DNA of 64,000 nt from Deltaproteobacteria bacterium (GTDB lineage Bacteria > SAR324 > JACQKK01). The position numbers and the translations under genes were made by a program. Below are positions 18,857 to 27,220 of this stretch, one piece after another. The DNA lies in contig JAOUEW010000007.1 of assembly GCA_029858505.1 (NCBI GenBank), positions 1-64,000 of the forward strand. The letters run 5' to 3'. Below the pieces are notes generated by a model that saw nothing but the letters and a program-made list of their open reading frames with translations, made no database searches and was not told the origin of the DNA. Each line of letters opens with the position of its first letter. The stretch's first letter is position 1.

Positions 18857-20128
18857 TTAATTGCCGCTGGGCAGGGGAATTTCCACCGGAGTCAGCGCGC
18901 AGAAACTTCCGCCATGGTGATCGTCATCATCCTGATCCGCCGTGGCAGGGCAGGGGGTTAGCTCCGCGGTGCCCAATTGGCCGAAGGTGTTTTCTCCCCA
19001 GGTAAACAGGAGGCCATTGGTGGTCACCGCCCCCGAGTGACGCCCCCCGGCCCCCACCATGGAGAACGAAGTGCCCGCCATGATCTGCACGGGCAGGGCG
19101 CGGAATTGGGTGGTGCCGTCGCCCAGCTGGCCGGCTTGGTTGCTGCCCCAGGCCCACAGGCTGTGGTCAGCCTTCACCGCCAAAAAGTGGCCCCGACCCG
19201 CGGCGGCCATCACCCAGCCAGTCTCAAAGCCAATCTGCTGCGCGGCCAGGGCGGAAGGACCATGGTTCCGGTTGTGGTCTCCATCATGACCATGTTCGTG
19301 GCCTTCATTTTTCCAAACCCACAGGGTGCCATCGGTTTTCACACCCACGCTGTGTTTGTCTCCCACCGCGGCCATGGACCAGCCGCCCTGACCCACTTCA
19401 CGGGCCACGCAGCCATGGTCATCTTCATCACAACCTTCCCCCCACACAAACATCCGGCCATCCTCCCGAATCGCCAGCAGTTGGTGATCCCCCGCGGCAA
19501 TGAACCGGAAGTGTTCCCCCGCCGCCAGCGGTTGGGGGGCCAAGGCTTGGTGTTTGCCCCAGCTAAACAGGCTGCCGTCTGCCGTCATGGCCAAAGACAC
19601 ATTCTCTCCCGCCGCCACGTTGGCCCAGTCGTTGGCGGTTCCCACCCGCACTGGCTCTGTCCGACGGGTCCGGGTGCCGTCTCCCAACTGCCCATGGCGG
19701 TTCCCGCCCCAGGCCCACAGGCTGCCATCTTTGGCCACGGCCAGGGTGTGGTCTTTTCCACCGGCCACTTGGGCCCACAGGGTGGCATTCACCAACCGGG
19801 GAGAAAACGAGCAGGGTTTGTCCCGGCAGACATCCGAAGAGGTGGTGCCCATCTGACCCGCACCGTTAGCCCCCCAGGCGTACATATGACCGTTGGACAA
19901 CGCCACCAGCGTGTGCTGGCTGCCGCCAGCACCCCCCAGCCAACGTAAGGTGTTCCGGTCTTTTACTTTGCCTTGCGAATTGCCCCTTTTGTCCCCCGCT
20001 GGAAGAGGGGAGGTAGAAGATGAGGAGGTATTCTCCGGAACGCAACCCCCAGCCAGCAGAGCCACGGCTACCAGGCCCAGGGCCCACGACCATCTGTTTT
20101 CCATTTTATGCTTCATTGAGCGTTCCAT
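18857..20128 (-). CDS. RCC1-repeat (seven-bladed beta-propeller) lipoprotein
   Basis: This 423-residue predicted lipoprotein has a basic N-terminus, a hydrophobic stretch and the lipobox LLAGGC (Cys29). The start is ATG 20128, with GGGAG seven bases upstream; a longer frame to 20164 lacks a site. After a Ser-rich linker (about 30-60) come seven RCC1/BNR-like strands: [65 protein letters not shown] and [13 protein letters not shown]. Seven such units match a closed RCC1 propeller. Blades 4 and 5 are His/Asp/Glu-rich (DEDDHGC and [16 protein letters not shown]), suggesting metal contact. [11 protein letters not shown] segment lies near the C-terminus. The function is unknown; it is likely a surface or periplasmic binding protein. 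Confidence 0.85.
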   Translation of the reverse strand: MERSMKHKMENRWSWALGLVAVALLAGGCVPENTSSSSTSPLPAGDKRGNSQGKVKDRNTLRWLGGAGGSQHTLVALSNGHMYAWGANGAGQMGTTSSDVCRDKPCSFSPRLVNATLWAQVAGGKDHTLAVAKDGSLWAWGGNRHGQLGDGTRTRRTEPVRVGTANDWANVAAGENVSLAMTADGSLFSWGKHQALAPQPLAAGEHFRFIAAGDHQLLAIREDGRMFVWGEGCDEDDHGCVAREVGQGGWSMAAVGDKHSVGVKTDGTLWVWKNEGHEHGHDGDHNRNHGPSALAAQQIGFETGWVMAAAGRGHFLAVKADHSLWAWGSNQAGQLGDGTTQFRALPVQIMAGTSFSMVGAGGRHSGAVTTNGLLFTWGENTFGQLGTAELTPCPATADQDDDDHHGGSFCALTPVEIPLPSGN

Positions 20129-20369
20129 TGGCGTCTCCCGAGATTGAACCGTAAGATAAAGCACCCTTTATATGTTGGAATAATCTTATTTTTATGACAA
20201 TTTGTCCAAGAAAAAAACCGATGCTAAAACCCGGTTTACACCGCATGAACAAGAACAAACATTCGAGCATCATGCGCTTTACCCCCATTCGTTTGGGATT
20301 GGCTTCCCCTGTCAGAAAAATACCCGAATCTTTTTTCTGATAAGTATGGCTACCTTGTCATAAAAAGAT

Positions 20370-20398
20370 TTGAAAGTATTCCTCACTGTTGTTATGTT
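20370..20398 (+). promoter_or_regulatory. Possible sigma-70 promoter of ilvC
   Basis: TTGAAA (20370-20375), a 17-base spacer and TATGTT (20393-20398) form a plausible sigma-70 promoter in an AT-rich tract. It leaves a leader of about 185 bases before the ilvC ATG at 20590. The rest of 20129-20589 holds no gene I can support. The leader contains an open frame, rich in Ile/Val/Leu codons, that runs without a stop into ilvC. Confidence 0.4.
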
Positions 20399-20589
20399 CT
20401 TTATACATGGTTATGAGTGTATTTGCAATATGCTTTTTCAATGTTATCGTGTTGTTTCATGATATCAATGAGTTTATCCACAGAAAGGGTGGAAAAGCAC
20501 AGGACCCCTTGCCCCGCTTCCTCACCTGGGCCATACTTTGTCCATCCTATGTTTACTCTCACCCTTTCGTTTTGGAGCGGTTACAGCCC

Positions 20590-21636
20590 ATGAAAACCAT
20601 TGACATCAAAGGCTTTAAAGAAAACATCATCGAGCGAGCCGACTACCCCCTAGACAAATGCAAGACCATCCTGGGCAAAGAAGTCACCGCCATTTTGGGA
20701 TACGGCCCCCAGGGCCGTGGCCAGGGCCTGAACATGCGAGACCAGGGCTTCAACGTGATTCTGGGTTTGCGCAAGGGCCGCAGTTGGGACAACGCCCTGA
20801 AGGACGGCTGGGTGGAAGGCAAAAACCTGTTCGAGATGGAAGAAGCCGCCAAGAAAGGCACCATCCTCCAGTTTCTGGCCAGCGATGCCGGGCAAATTGC
20901 CCTGTGGCCCATGGTGAAAAGCTGCCTCACCGAAGGAAAGGCCCTGTATTTCTCCCACGGGTTCGGCATTGTGTACCACGAGCTGACCCACATTGTTCCC
21001 CCCAAGAACGTGGACGTGATTCTGGTGGCCCCTAAGGGTTCCGGCATGACGGTGCGAACCTTGTTCGAGGCCGGCAGCGGGTTGAACGCCAGTTACGCCG
21101 TGCATCAAGACTTCACCGGGCGGGCCAAAGACCGGGCCCTGGCCACGGCCTTCGCCATCGGGTCGGGTCATGTGTTCGAGACCACCTTTGAGAAAGAAGT
21201 GACCAGCGACCTGACCGGCGAACGCAGCGTGCTGATGGGGATGATCGAAGGGGCCTTCCGGGCCCAGTACAACGTGCTGCGCCGCCACGGTCATTCTCCC
21301 TCCGAGGCCTACAACGAAACCGTGGAAGAAGCCCTGCAAAGCCTTTACCCCCTGATCAACCAGCGGGGGATGGACTGGATGTACGCCAACTGCTCCACCA
21401 CCGCCCAGCGGGGCGCCCTGGATTGGGCCCCTCGGTTCCAGAAGGCCATCGAGCCCGTGATTGAGGAGTGCTACCAAAGCGTGAAAAGCGGCAAAGAAGC
21501 CGAAATCGCCATCGAATCCAACTCCCGCCCCGACTACCGCGAGCGGTTGGAGAAAGAACTGAAGGAAATCGCCGACTCGGAAATGTGGACCGCCGCCCGG
21601 GCCCTGCGCCCCTTGCGGCCGGGCTTTAAGCCGTAA
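20590..21636 (+). CDS. ilvC: Ketol-acid reductoisomerase, ~348-residue type
   Basis: This branched-chain amino acid enzyme converts acetolactate or acetohydroxybutyrate to the dihydroxy acids using NAD(P)H and Mg2+. The Rossmann motif is GYGPQGRGQG (37-46). The metal-binding segment EVTSDLTGERSVLMG places Asp207 and Glu211 as ligands, and the second Glu cluster lies in YNETVEEAL. The start is ATG 20590 (MKTIDIKGFKENI), with GGAG about 15 bases upstream. The 348-residue length fits neither the common 330-340-residue class I nor the 490-residue class II enzyme. The sequence (GQGLNMRDQGFNVILGLRKG and a C-terminal arm after residue 260) resembles the ~347-residue form known from Bacteroidetes. 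No ilvBN genes lie nearby; it is monocistronic. Confidence 0.93.
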   Translation: MKTIDIKGFKENIIERADYPLDKCKTILGKEVTAILGYGPQGRGQGLNMRDQGFNVILGLRKGRSWDNALKDGWVEGKNLFEMEEAAKKGTILQFLASDAGQIALWPMVKSCLTEGKALYFSHGFGIVYHELTHIVPPKNVDVILVAPKGSGMTVRTLFEAGSGLNASYAVHQDFTGRAKDRALATAFAIGSGHVFETTFEKEVTSDLTGERSVLMGMIEGAFRAQYNVLRRHGHSPSEAYNETVEEALQSLYPLINQRGMDWMYANCSTTAQRGALDWAPRFQKAIEPVIEECYQSVKSGKEAEIAIESNSRPDYRERLEKELKEIADSEMWTAARALRPLRPGFKP

Positions 21637-21664
21637 AGAGCGGGGAATGATATCACTCCCAAAT

Positions 21665-21706
21665 AAAACACCCCCCGTCCGGTCAGGGCGGGGGGTGTTT
21701 TGTTTC
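21665..21706 (+). terminator. Rho-independent terminator of ilvC
   Basis: A long stem AAAACACCCCCCG...CGGGGGGTGTTTT with loop GGTCAG is followed by TGTTT, 28 bp after the ilvC stop. The A-rich left arm means it may also act in reverse. Confidence 0.88.
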
Positions 21707-21799
21707 AGGCTCTGCTTTCCGTTTCTTTCTTACTCCCGACCCCCATACCAGATGTTACTTGGCTAGGCATAGGCTTACAGACCCCAAATAACAAGGATT

Positions 21800-21915
21800 G
21801 AGTAACCAAGGTTTTGCCCCTGCGGTGGTCAGTGGGAAGCAGGGGGGTAGGGGGGCGAAGCCCCCCAAAAATAAGCCCCCTTCCCCCAGGGAAGGGGGCA
21901 GGGGGATGGGAGAAA
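21800..21915. repeat. Family B REP-like element
   Basis: GTAACCAAGGTTTTGCCCC, the stem GGGGGGC-GAA-GCCCCCC, and the segment GCCCCCTTCCCCCAGGGAAGGGGGC followed by GGGGGATGGGAG repeat the layout at 16870-16965. It lies between convergent ilvC and the outer-membrane protein gene. Confidence 0.7.
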
Positions 21916-21932
21916 GAAACGATGGAGAGATA

Positions 21933-22760
21933 TTACTCCTTCACTTCCTTGGCATAAGAGAGCGTCAACCAAGCCACGGTTCCAGGCTGCGTGGTGGGCA
22001 AAGTATACCCATGCATAGTCATGCTGGGGCGGTTGGCCGCGGCCAGGGCCACGCCAAAGCCTTCTCCCAGGTTGTAACCCAGGGTCACGGTGGCCTCGTA
22101 CAGTCCGGCATGGCTGTAGTTGTTGGTATCCATATAGTGCTTCTCGCCCAGCAACACCTTCCAGGTAAAGTCCGTTCCGCCACCCACCGACAATGTGGAG
22201 TAGGAGCTAGAGTTCTCCGCGTCGTTGTAAAACCCAAGGGTGGGGCCCAGGTCCTCCAGCCAAGCCAGTTTCCACAGCAGGTACATTTCGTGGGTGCCTT
22301 TGAAGTAACCCATCTGGTGGTAGTTCACCACGCCCACCTCGTAGGAGCCCATCTTGTTCTCCCAGGTGTAGTTCAGGGTGGTGTCCAGTTCGTCAAAGTC
22401 AGACAGGCCGCCAATGGGACATGGGGGTACAGCACATCCCCTGGCCACGCCCAGGCCGGGGGTGTCCCGGTCGGTCAGGGCAAAACTTCCCCACACCACA
22501 AATCCAACCCCAGAGGGCGTATAGAACGTGAAGGTGGGCTGCACAGCAGGAGACACGTTGAAAGCCGTTTCCTTCCCGGCATTTTTGGTGGAATAGGCGG
22601 CTTTGAACACGTCATCGCCCCGGAACACGTAGGTGCTGGGCAGGTCTATGGAATACTTAAAAATGGTTTTGCCCCCGGCTTCTTGAGCCTGGGCCTGAAG
22701 GGCGGGCAGCAGCGCCAACAGCAAGAACGCCCCTACCGAACGAAAGTGATTCAGCCGCAT
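21933..22760 (-). CDS. Putative outer-membrane beta-barrel protein
   Basis: This 275-residue protein has a clear Sec signal peptide ending ...ALQAQAQ-EA (about residues 1-26). The rest alternates polar and aromatic residues typical of transmembrane beta strands, for example STYVFRGDDV, PTFTFYTPSGVGFVVWGSF, TTLNYTWENKMGSYEVGVVNY and TVAWLTLSYAKE. The YVFRG motif early in the barrel and the later Y.W...Y.vGvv.Y pattern recall the TorF/Gcw_chp porin family (PF09694). I give that as a suggestion only. The ribosome site AAGGAGG is strong. It is monocistronic. The cargo is unknown. Confidence 0.75.
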   Translation of the reverse strand: MRLNHFRSVGAFLLLALLPALQAQAQEAGGKTIFKYSIDLPSTYVFRGDDVFKAAYSTKNAGKETAFNVSPAVQPTFTFYTPSGVGFVVWGSFALTDRDTPGLGVARGCAVPPCPIGGLSDFDELDTTLNYTWENKMGSYEVGVVNYHQMGYFKGTHEMYLLWKLAWLEDLGPTLGFYNDAENSSSYSTLSVGGGTDFTWKVLLGEKHYMDTNNYSHAGLYEATVTLGYNLGEGFGVALAAANRPSMTMHGYTLPTTQPGTVAWLTLSYAKEVKE

Positions 22761-22974
22761 GAAACCTCCTTTGTGGATGATTGAGAAAACCCCCGGGAAC
22801 CTCTCCCGGAGAAACAGCCTGTGGGGCCTAGCGAGTTACAATTGCACCCCACATGCCATATTCTTGTGCACTTCTTTCACACAACGCATCAATCACATAA
22901 CTTTATTTTCCGGCTATTTCCCCCCGCTGACCGCCCGATTGTTCAGCGGATGCTCAGCGGAGTGATGAATAAAT

Positions 22975-23145
22975 AGGCAGATAGTCCAACAGCACCCCTG
23001 CCCTTCGGGCATCCCCTTCCCTTCGTGGAGGGGAAATGAATCGAATCCGGTGGGTGATGTGATGGCTTCCTTCCAGTCTGTATATTCCGCACGGATTCTA
23101 TGTTTCACCCTTCGGCCTCAGACGCCAGGGTGGGGTGCTGTTGGA
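22975..23145. repeat. Dispersed intergenic repeat, family A copy 5
   Basis: It contains CATCCCCTTCCCTTCGTGGA, GCTTCCTTCCAGTCTGTATA and GGGGTGCTGTTGG modules shared with the other copies. With the leader that follows, it fills the 575-bp gap between the divergently placed outer-membrane and thioredoxin-fold genes; no gene is supported. Confidence 0.7.
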
Positions 23146-23179
23146 AACAACCGAAGAATAACGTAAAACATCGTTTTAC

Positions 23180-23330
23180 TGATAAAGGCTAGCCTGGATG
23201 GAACCCCCTGGCAACCCCAGGGTAAAACCCTGGCGAATTGGGTTGGCTGGTTGGACGGACCCCCAGGGATGGAGTACCCTCGGAGGAATCAGCACTCATT
23301 CTTGTCAACCCACAATATATTCAGGAGCAA
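23180..23330 (+). promoter_or_regulatory. Structured leader with mutually exclusive hairpins
   Basis: CCCTGG (23206-23211) can pair with CCAGGG (23217-23222). The same CCAGGG can instead pair with CCCTGG at 23228-23233, so two hairpins compete. A third CCAGGG follows near 23263. The ribosome site AGGAG (23322-23326) of the next gene lies just after. This looks like a possible cis-regulatory leader, but it matches no riboswitch consensus that I recognise. Confidence 0.35.
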
Positions 23331-23335
23331 ATGCA

Positions 23336-23893
23336 ATGGCGGCGGAATCTCACATGGTCGAATTAGGCACCAAAGCCCCCGGCTTTCGGCTGCCAGACAC
23401 CATTTCTGGAAAAACGCTGGGCCTGGAGCAAGTGAAAGGCCCCAAGGGCACCCTCATTCTGTTCATCTGCAATCACTGCCCTTACGTGCTGCATGTGCTG
23501 GAAGAGCTGGTGCGGGTAGGCAAAGATTATCAGCCCCAGGGGGTTGGGGTCGTGGCCATCAGCGCCAACGACGTGTCGGCCTACCCTGAAGACGCCCCGG
23601 ACAAAATGTCTCAACTAGCCAGGGAGCATGGGTTTAGCTTCCCCTACCTATACGATGAAAGTCAGGCCACGGCCCGGGCCTACGACGCGGCCTGCACCCC
23701 CGATTTGTACGTGTATGACGCCGATCTGAAACTGGTGTACCGGGGGCAGCTAGACGGCGCCCGGCCCAAAAACACCACGCCGGTGACTGGCGCCGACCTG
23801 CGCCGGGCCCTGGACTGCCTGGTGGCGGGCAAACCCATAGACGCCCACCAGGTGCCCAGCGTGGGATGCTCCATCAAGTGGAAAAGCAAATGA
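23336..23893 (+). CDS. Thioredoxin-fold (AhpC/TSA-like) thiol-disulfide protein
   Basis: This 185-residue cytoplasmic protein has the redoxin fold: GTKAPGFRLPDT, then the active-site segment ILFICNHCPYVLHV with Cys45 and Cys48 (CNHC). A ...TPDLYVYDADLKLVYRGQLDGARP... strand typical of this peroxiredoxin-like thioredoxin subfamily follows. Family members reduce disulfides or peroxides; the substrate is unknown. The start is ATG 23336, with AGGAG nine bases upstream; a longer upstream frame crosses the structured leader and is not supported. Its stop overlaps the next start (ATGA), so the two genes are translationally coupled. Confidence 0.87.
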   Translation: MAAESHMVELGTKAPGFRLPDTISGKTLGLEQVKGPKGTLILFICNHCPYVLHVLEELVRVGKDYQPQGVGVVAISANDVSAYPEDAPDKMSQLAREHGFSFPYLYDESQATARAYDAACTPDLYVYDADLKLVYRGQLDGARPKNTTPVTGADLRRALDCLVAGKPIDAHQVPSVGCSIKWKSK

Positions 23894-24309
23894 GCGAGGA
23901 TACCCCCTATTCCTCGGAAACCCTGCTGGAAGCGGAGGGAAGCCTGTCGGATAAGTTGAAGGCCATGGTTACCGCCCACCAGCGGTTCGTTGAACAGTTT
24001 CACCACAGTTTGGAAAACGCCCTGCGGTTTGTGCAGTTGGCCGCGGTTTCGCGGGAGCAAGAACCCGAGGAAACCCGCCAAATGCTGCGGCAAATCCAGG
24101 CGTTGAACCTGCCCGGCCACATTCACAGCCTGCGAGAGGACTTTCTGTGGATGAAAACGTTTATTCAGGGGGTTGGCGAAGACCTGGACGAGTCTGAAAC
24201 CTTGGCGCCAGAAATGGACGACCTGATGGGCCACTACGAACAATTGGAAGACGAAGCCGTAAGCCTGACCGGAGAAATGGAAGACCTGCTGGCGGGGTTG
24301 AATACCTAA
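23890..24309 (+). CDS. Uncharacterised helical protein coupled to the thioredoxin-fold gene
   Basis: This 139-residue acidic protein with no signal peptide is almost entirely helical by composition (Glu/Leu/Gln-rich). Long amphipathic segments occur at about 10-60 and 65-135. It contains no cysteine or catalytic motif that I recognise. The start overlaps the preceding stop as ATGA, so coupled expression with the redox protein is likely. It could be a partner or scaffold. I do not recognise the family. Confidence 0.7.
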   Translation: MSEDTPYSSETLLEAEGSLSDKLKAMVTAHQRFVEQFHHSLENALRFVQLAAVSREQEPEETRQMLRQIQALNLPGHIHSLREDFLWMKTFIQGVGEDLDESETLAPEMDDLMGHYEQLEDEAVSLTGEMEDLLAGLNT

Positions 24310-24513
24310 GTTCACAAGAACGTTGATTTATGATTGTTCCCAATATTTCAAAGCATCTCCCTTTGTGTCCTCCGCGTTTGTCTAGCCCCGGCCACCAGCG
24401 CCATGGGGCATAATCCCTGGGCCACATATCGGATAGACCCCCCTCCAATGAGTCACCGAGAGTTTATTCTTTCTTCGTGTTCTCTTGATCTTTCTTATCT
24501 CACCTGATCCTTC

Positions 24514-24879
24514 TTATCCCTCTTTTTGAATGTTCGGCGGGGGCGTGGGCAGGGCACCGGCACCGGCCCGGGGAATGGCCGCTCGGGGGGGGGATGGAGG
24601 CCGGGGATCCATAAAACTTCCCGCCCGCCGCTCCAGTTCACCGGCCACGGCTGGGGGCAGGGGGGCCCAATCCTCTGCCAGCGGTACGTCTGCCGGGCCG
24701 CCTGGGCCATCGCTTCGCCGCGGCGGAACCCCACGGGCCAAAGCCCGGCCCTCCTCCGACAAACGGGCAGGCGCTTCCAAATCGGCTCCAGCGGGCGGGC
24801 TACCCCACAGGCCGCTCCGCCAGCGGGCAAACCGCCGGATCATCGTTTCTATCTGAAACGTAGAAAACCCCATGGTCAT
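24514..24879 (-). CDS. Small Pro-rich protein coupled to flaG
   Basis: This protein of about 120 residues is of unknown function. The N-terminal part (MTMGFSTFQIETMIRRFARW) is helical. The remainder is rich in Pro, Ala and Arg and ends GALPTPPPNIQKEG. Its ATG at 24879 overlaps the flaG stop as ATGA; a second in-frame ATG at 24873 is better spaced from AAAGG, so either may be used. Placement after flaG and the fliT-like gene suggests a filament or export role (inference). Codon third positions are GC-rich like those of neighbours. I recognise no domain. Confidence 0.6.
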   Translation of the reverse strand: MTMGFSTFQIETMIRRFARWRSGLWGSPPAGADLEAPARLSEEGRALARGVPPRRSDGPGGPADVPLAEDWAPLPPAVAGELERRAGSFMDPRPPSPPRAAIPRAGAGALPTPPPNIQKEG

Positions 24880-25292
24880 CCTTTGGTGTTCACAAAAATC
24901 CCCGAAGCTTCTTTCATCCGCGCGGCGATATCCAAAAACTCCGTGGCTGGAATCTGGCCAATGGCTCGGCCGGATTTCATGTCGTGAATCACCGCGTAGG
25001 AATACCCGGATTCCTCGTGGTAACGAAACTGGATGGAGTGAAACTGCTGCATGCCCTGAATGCTGGCATTGGCCTTTTGAATGGCCCGGTCCATCCGTTC
25101 CTTCACTTCCGCCCGTACCTTGGGGGCATCCATCACATCCTTGCGCATTTCCGCCTTCAGGATGGGATTGTTCTGCGGATCCAACTTCGGATCGGCGATC
25201 CGCAGGGGGGGCGAAGCGTGAATGGCCGTTTCGTGAATGGCCGTTTTCGCGGGCATTTGTTCTGCCTGCGGGTCCATTTGCGTGATTTTCAT
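24876..25292 (-). CDS. flaG: FlaG family flagellar protein
   Basis: This 138-residue protein has the FlaG core at the C-terminus: FRYHEESGYSYAVIHDMKSG, then IGQIPATEFLDIAARMKEASG. These match the family pattern of a strand pair followed by V.D..tG.vI.qIP. FlaG proteins influence filament length, and their genes commonly sit near flagellin and fliD. The N-terminal ~90 residues are variable and charged. AAGGAG precedes the ATG at good spacing. It lies in a minus-strand run fliT-like, flaG, small Pro-rich gene with short gaps, probably one transcript. Confidence 0.85.
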   Translation of the reverse strand: MKITQMDPQAEQMPAKTAIHETAIHASPPLRIADPKLDPQNNPILKAEMRKDVMDAPKVRAEVKERMDRAIQKANASIQGMQQFHSIQFRYHEESGYSYAVIHDMKSGRAIGQIPATEFLDIAARMKEASGIFVNTKG

Positions 25293-25352
25293 AATAGGTC
25301 TCCTTGCGGGGGCGGCCAGAATGTACGGTTCCTTCCAGCGTTGCCCGCGGGT

Positions 25353-25751
25353 TTACTCAGACAGGTCCACCCGTCTTCCGGCGGTTTTTCGATCGCCTAG
25401 ATAACGTTTAATGTTCTCCTGCCGCTCCAGGGCAGAAAGTTCCCGGCCCAACTGGGCCCTTTCTTCCTCCATGCGCCGCTCCATGGCCTGTTCGTTTTCC
25501 AAAATGGCTCCCACCAAGCGGGCCATTTCCCCCATCCAGGGAGAAGCCTCTGGCCCCTGGCCCTTGGCGGAGTTTTCCCACTCCGCATCCAATTCCCGCA
25601 GGCGGGCAATCACGCCCTCTTTGCGGGCAATCAGGTCTTCCAACCCGTCCAGGTTCACCATCAGCAGCTGCCGCTGGCTCAAATCCAGCAGGGTTTCCAG
25701 CAGTTGCTGCCGTTCCTTCATCACTTCCGCCGCTGGGCGTTTTGAACTCAT
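25353..25751 (-). CDS. FliT/FlgN-like flagellar export chaperone (probable)
   Basis: This 132-residue protein is highly helical. It carries LLETLLDLSQRQLLMVNLDGLEDLIARKEGVIARLREL, the pattern of FliT/FlgN type III export chaperones (a glutamine/leucine-rich helix, then ...L..Ll..K..li..L..l). A long charged C-terminal helix pair follows (RRMEEERAQLGRELSALERQ). The start is ATG 25751 with GAGG upstream; the frame further upstream overlaps mnmE and is not used. Position next to flaG and downstream of the flagellins supports the call. FlgN and FliT cannot be told apart from sequence alone. Confidence 0.72.
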   Translation of the reverse strand: MSSKRPAAEVMKERQQLLETLLDLSQRQLLMVNLDGLEDLIARKEGVIARLRELDAEWENSAKGQGPEASPWMGEMARLVGAILENEQAMERRMEEERAQLGRELSALERQENIKRYLGDRKTAGRRVDLSE

Positions 25752-25819
25752 GGGGCCTCGATCAAAATTCGATACCAATCCTGGCAACCTTCCGCGGGGC
25801 AATCCCTTCCGCGCGGCAA

Positions 25820-27199
25820 TCATTTTCCAATGCAGAACCGGCTGAAGATTTCCTCCAGCAAGTCTTCGGGGGTGGTGTCTCCGGTCACCGCCCCCAGGGC
25901 CGCCAAGGCCCGGTCCAGGTCCACCGCCAGCAATTCCCCGGGGCGGCCTTCCGCCAACCCCTGGCGGGCCCCATCCACCGCCTGCCAAGCATCTCGGGCG
26001 GCTTGTTTTTGCCGCAGGTTGGTCAGCATGGGGTGCTCCAGGGCCAGGGGTTTGTTCCCCACCGCCCGTTGATGCACCGCCTGCCGCAGGCCCTCCAACC
26101 CTTGCCCGGTCTTGGCCGAAAGCCCCAACCGGGAGAATCCTTCCACCTCCCCCGCCCAGGGGGGGTCTTCGTCCGTCATGCGGTCCTGCTTGTTCACCAC
26201 CAGCAGGGTGCCTGGGGGGACCTGGGCCAACAGTTCCCGGTCGTCCGGCTCCAGGGGGGCAGATCCGTCCAGCACCAGCAGCACCAGATCGGCGGAGGCC
26301 ATGGCCCTTCGGGCCCGGGCAATGCCCATTTGTTCCACCAGGTCCTGGCTGGCCCGAATGCCCGCGGTGTCAATCAACCGGGTCATCACCCCCCCAACGC
26401 GGGCCAGTTCTTCCAGGGTATCCCTGGTGGTGCCCGGCACGTCGGTCACAATGGCCCGGTCTTCTCCCAGCAGGGCGTTCAACAGGCTAGACTTGCCCAC
26501 GTTGGGCCGGCCCAAAATGGCCACCCGCAGCCCCTCCGCCAGAATGCGGCCTTGGTCGGCTCCCCCCACCAGTTCCTCCAACCGCCCGGCAGTTTGGTCC
26601 AGCAGCCTTGCCAGTTCCCCTTGGTGTTCCGTCCAGTCCTGCTCCTCGGGAAAGTCGATGGCCGCGGCCACCAGGGCCGCCCCCCGCAGCAGTTGTTCCT
26701 TCAGCGCCCCGATTTCTTGCTGAAGCCGCCCCCCCAGCTGGGCCGCGTTCACCGCCAGGGCCGTGGGGGTGCCAGAAACCACCAGGTCCGCCACCGCTTC
26801 GGCCTGAGTTAAGTCTAGCCGACCGTTCATAAAGGCCCGCCAGGTAAATTCCCCCGGGGCCGCCATCCGCCCGCCCCCCGCCAGCACCAGGTCCAGCACC
26901 GCCCGCACCGCCGCGTGGCCCCCGTGGCAATGCAGTTCCACCACGTCTTCCCGTGTGTAAGACCGGGGGGCCCGCATCACCACCGCCAGCACTTCATCCA
27001 ACCTCCGCCCGGCATCCACCACCCAGCCGTGCAGCAACCGGTGAGAGGGCGCCCTGGCCAACCCCGTCTGCCCGGTGGGGTGAAACAGGGGGTCTGTCAA
27101 GGCCACCGCCCGGGGGCCGCTCACCCGCACAATGGCCACCCCACCCACCCCCGGGGGCGTGGCCACCGCCGCGATGGTATCCTCATTCCTCCATTTCAT
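25820..27199 (-). CDS. mnmE: tRNA modification GTPase MnmE
   Basis: With MnmG this GTPase makes the cmnm5 or related modification at U34 of tRNAs. Its 459 residues match the family length. The N-terminal tetrahydrofolate-binding domain begins EDTIAAVATPPGVGGVAIVRVSG. The G domain has GRPNVGKS (230-237), switch PGTTRD (255-260) and DTAG. The C-terminal catalytic motif FCIGK places Cys456 at the end. GAGGGG lies before the ATG. It sits 22 bp after a lipoprotein gene and 68 bp before the fliT-like gene, an unusual location inside a flagellar block; no mnmG, rnpA or yidC is nearby. Confidence 0.97.
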   Translation of the reverse strand: MKWRNEDTIAAVATPPGVGGVAIVRVSGPRAVALTDPLFHPTGQTGLARAPSHRLLHGWVVDAGRRLDEVLAVVMRAPRSYTREDVVELHCHGGHAAVRAVLDLVLAGGGRMAAPGEFTWRAFMNGRLDLTQAEAVADLVVSGTPTALAVNAAQLGGRLQQEIGALKEQLLRGAALVAAAIDFPEEQDWTEHQGELARLLDQTAGRLEELVGGADQGRILAEGLRVAILGRPNVGKSSLLNALLGEDRAIVTDVPGTTRDTLEELARVGGVMTRLIDTAGIRASQDLVEQMGIARARRAMASADLVLLVLDGSAPLEPDDRELLAQVPPGTLLVVNKQDRMTDEDPPWAGEVEGFSRLGLSAKTGQGLEGLRQAVHQRAVGNKPLALEHPMLTNLRQKQAARDAWQAVDGARQGLAEGRPGELLAVDLDRALAALGAVTGDTTPEDLLEEIFSRFCIGK

Positions 27200-27220
27200 G
27201 ACCCCTCAAAGAGAACAGGT

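Noticed and set aside
18977-19948. Plus-strand frame of 323 codons opposite the RCC1 gene
   Set aside because: Antisense shadow of a repeat protein. Composition is biased and it lacks a start signal.
20389-20589. 67-residue N-terminal extension of IlvC
   Set aside because: No homology to IlvC, AT-rich leader composition, and the ATG at 20590 gives the normal N-terminus.
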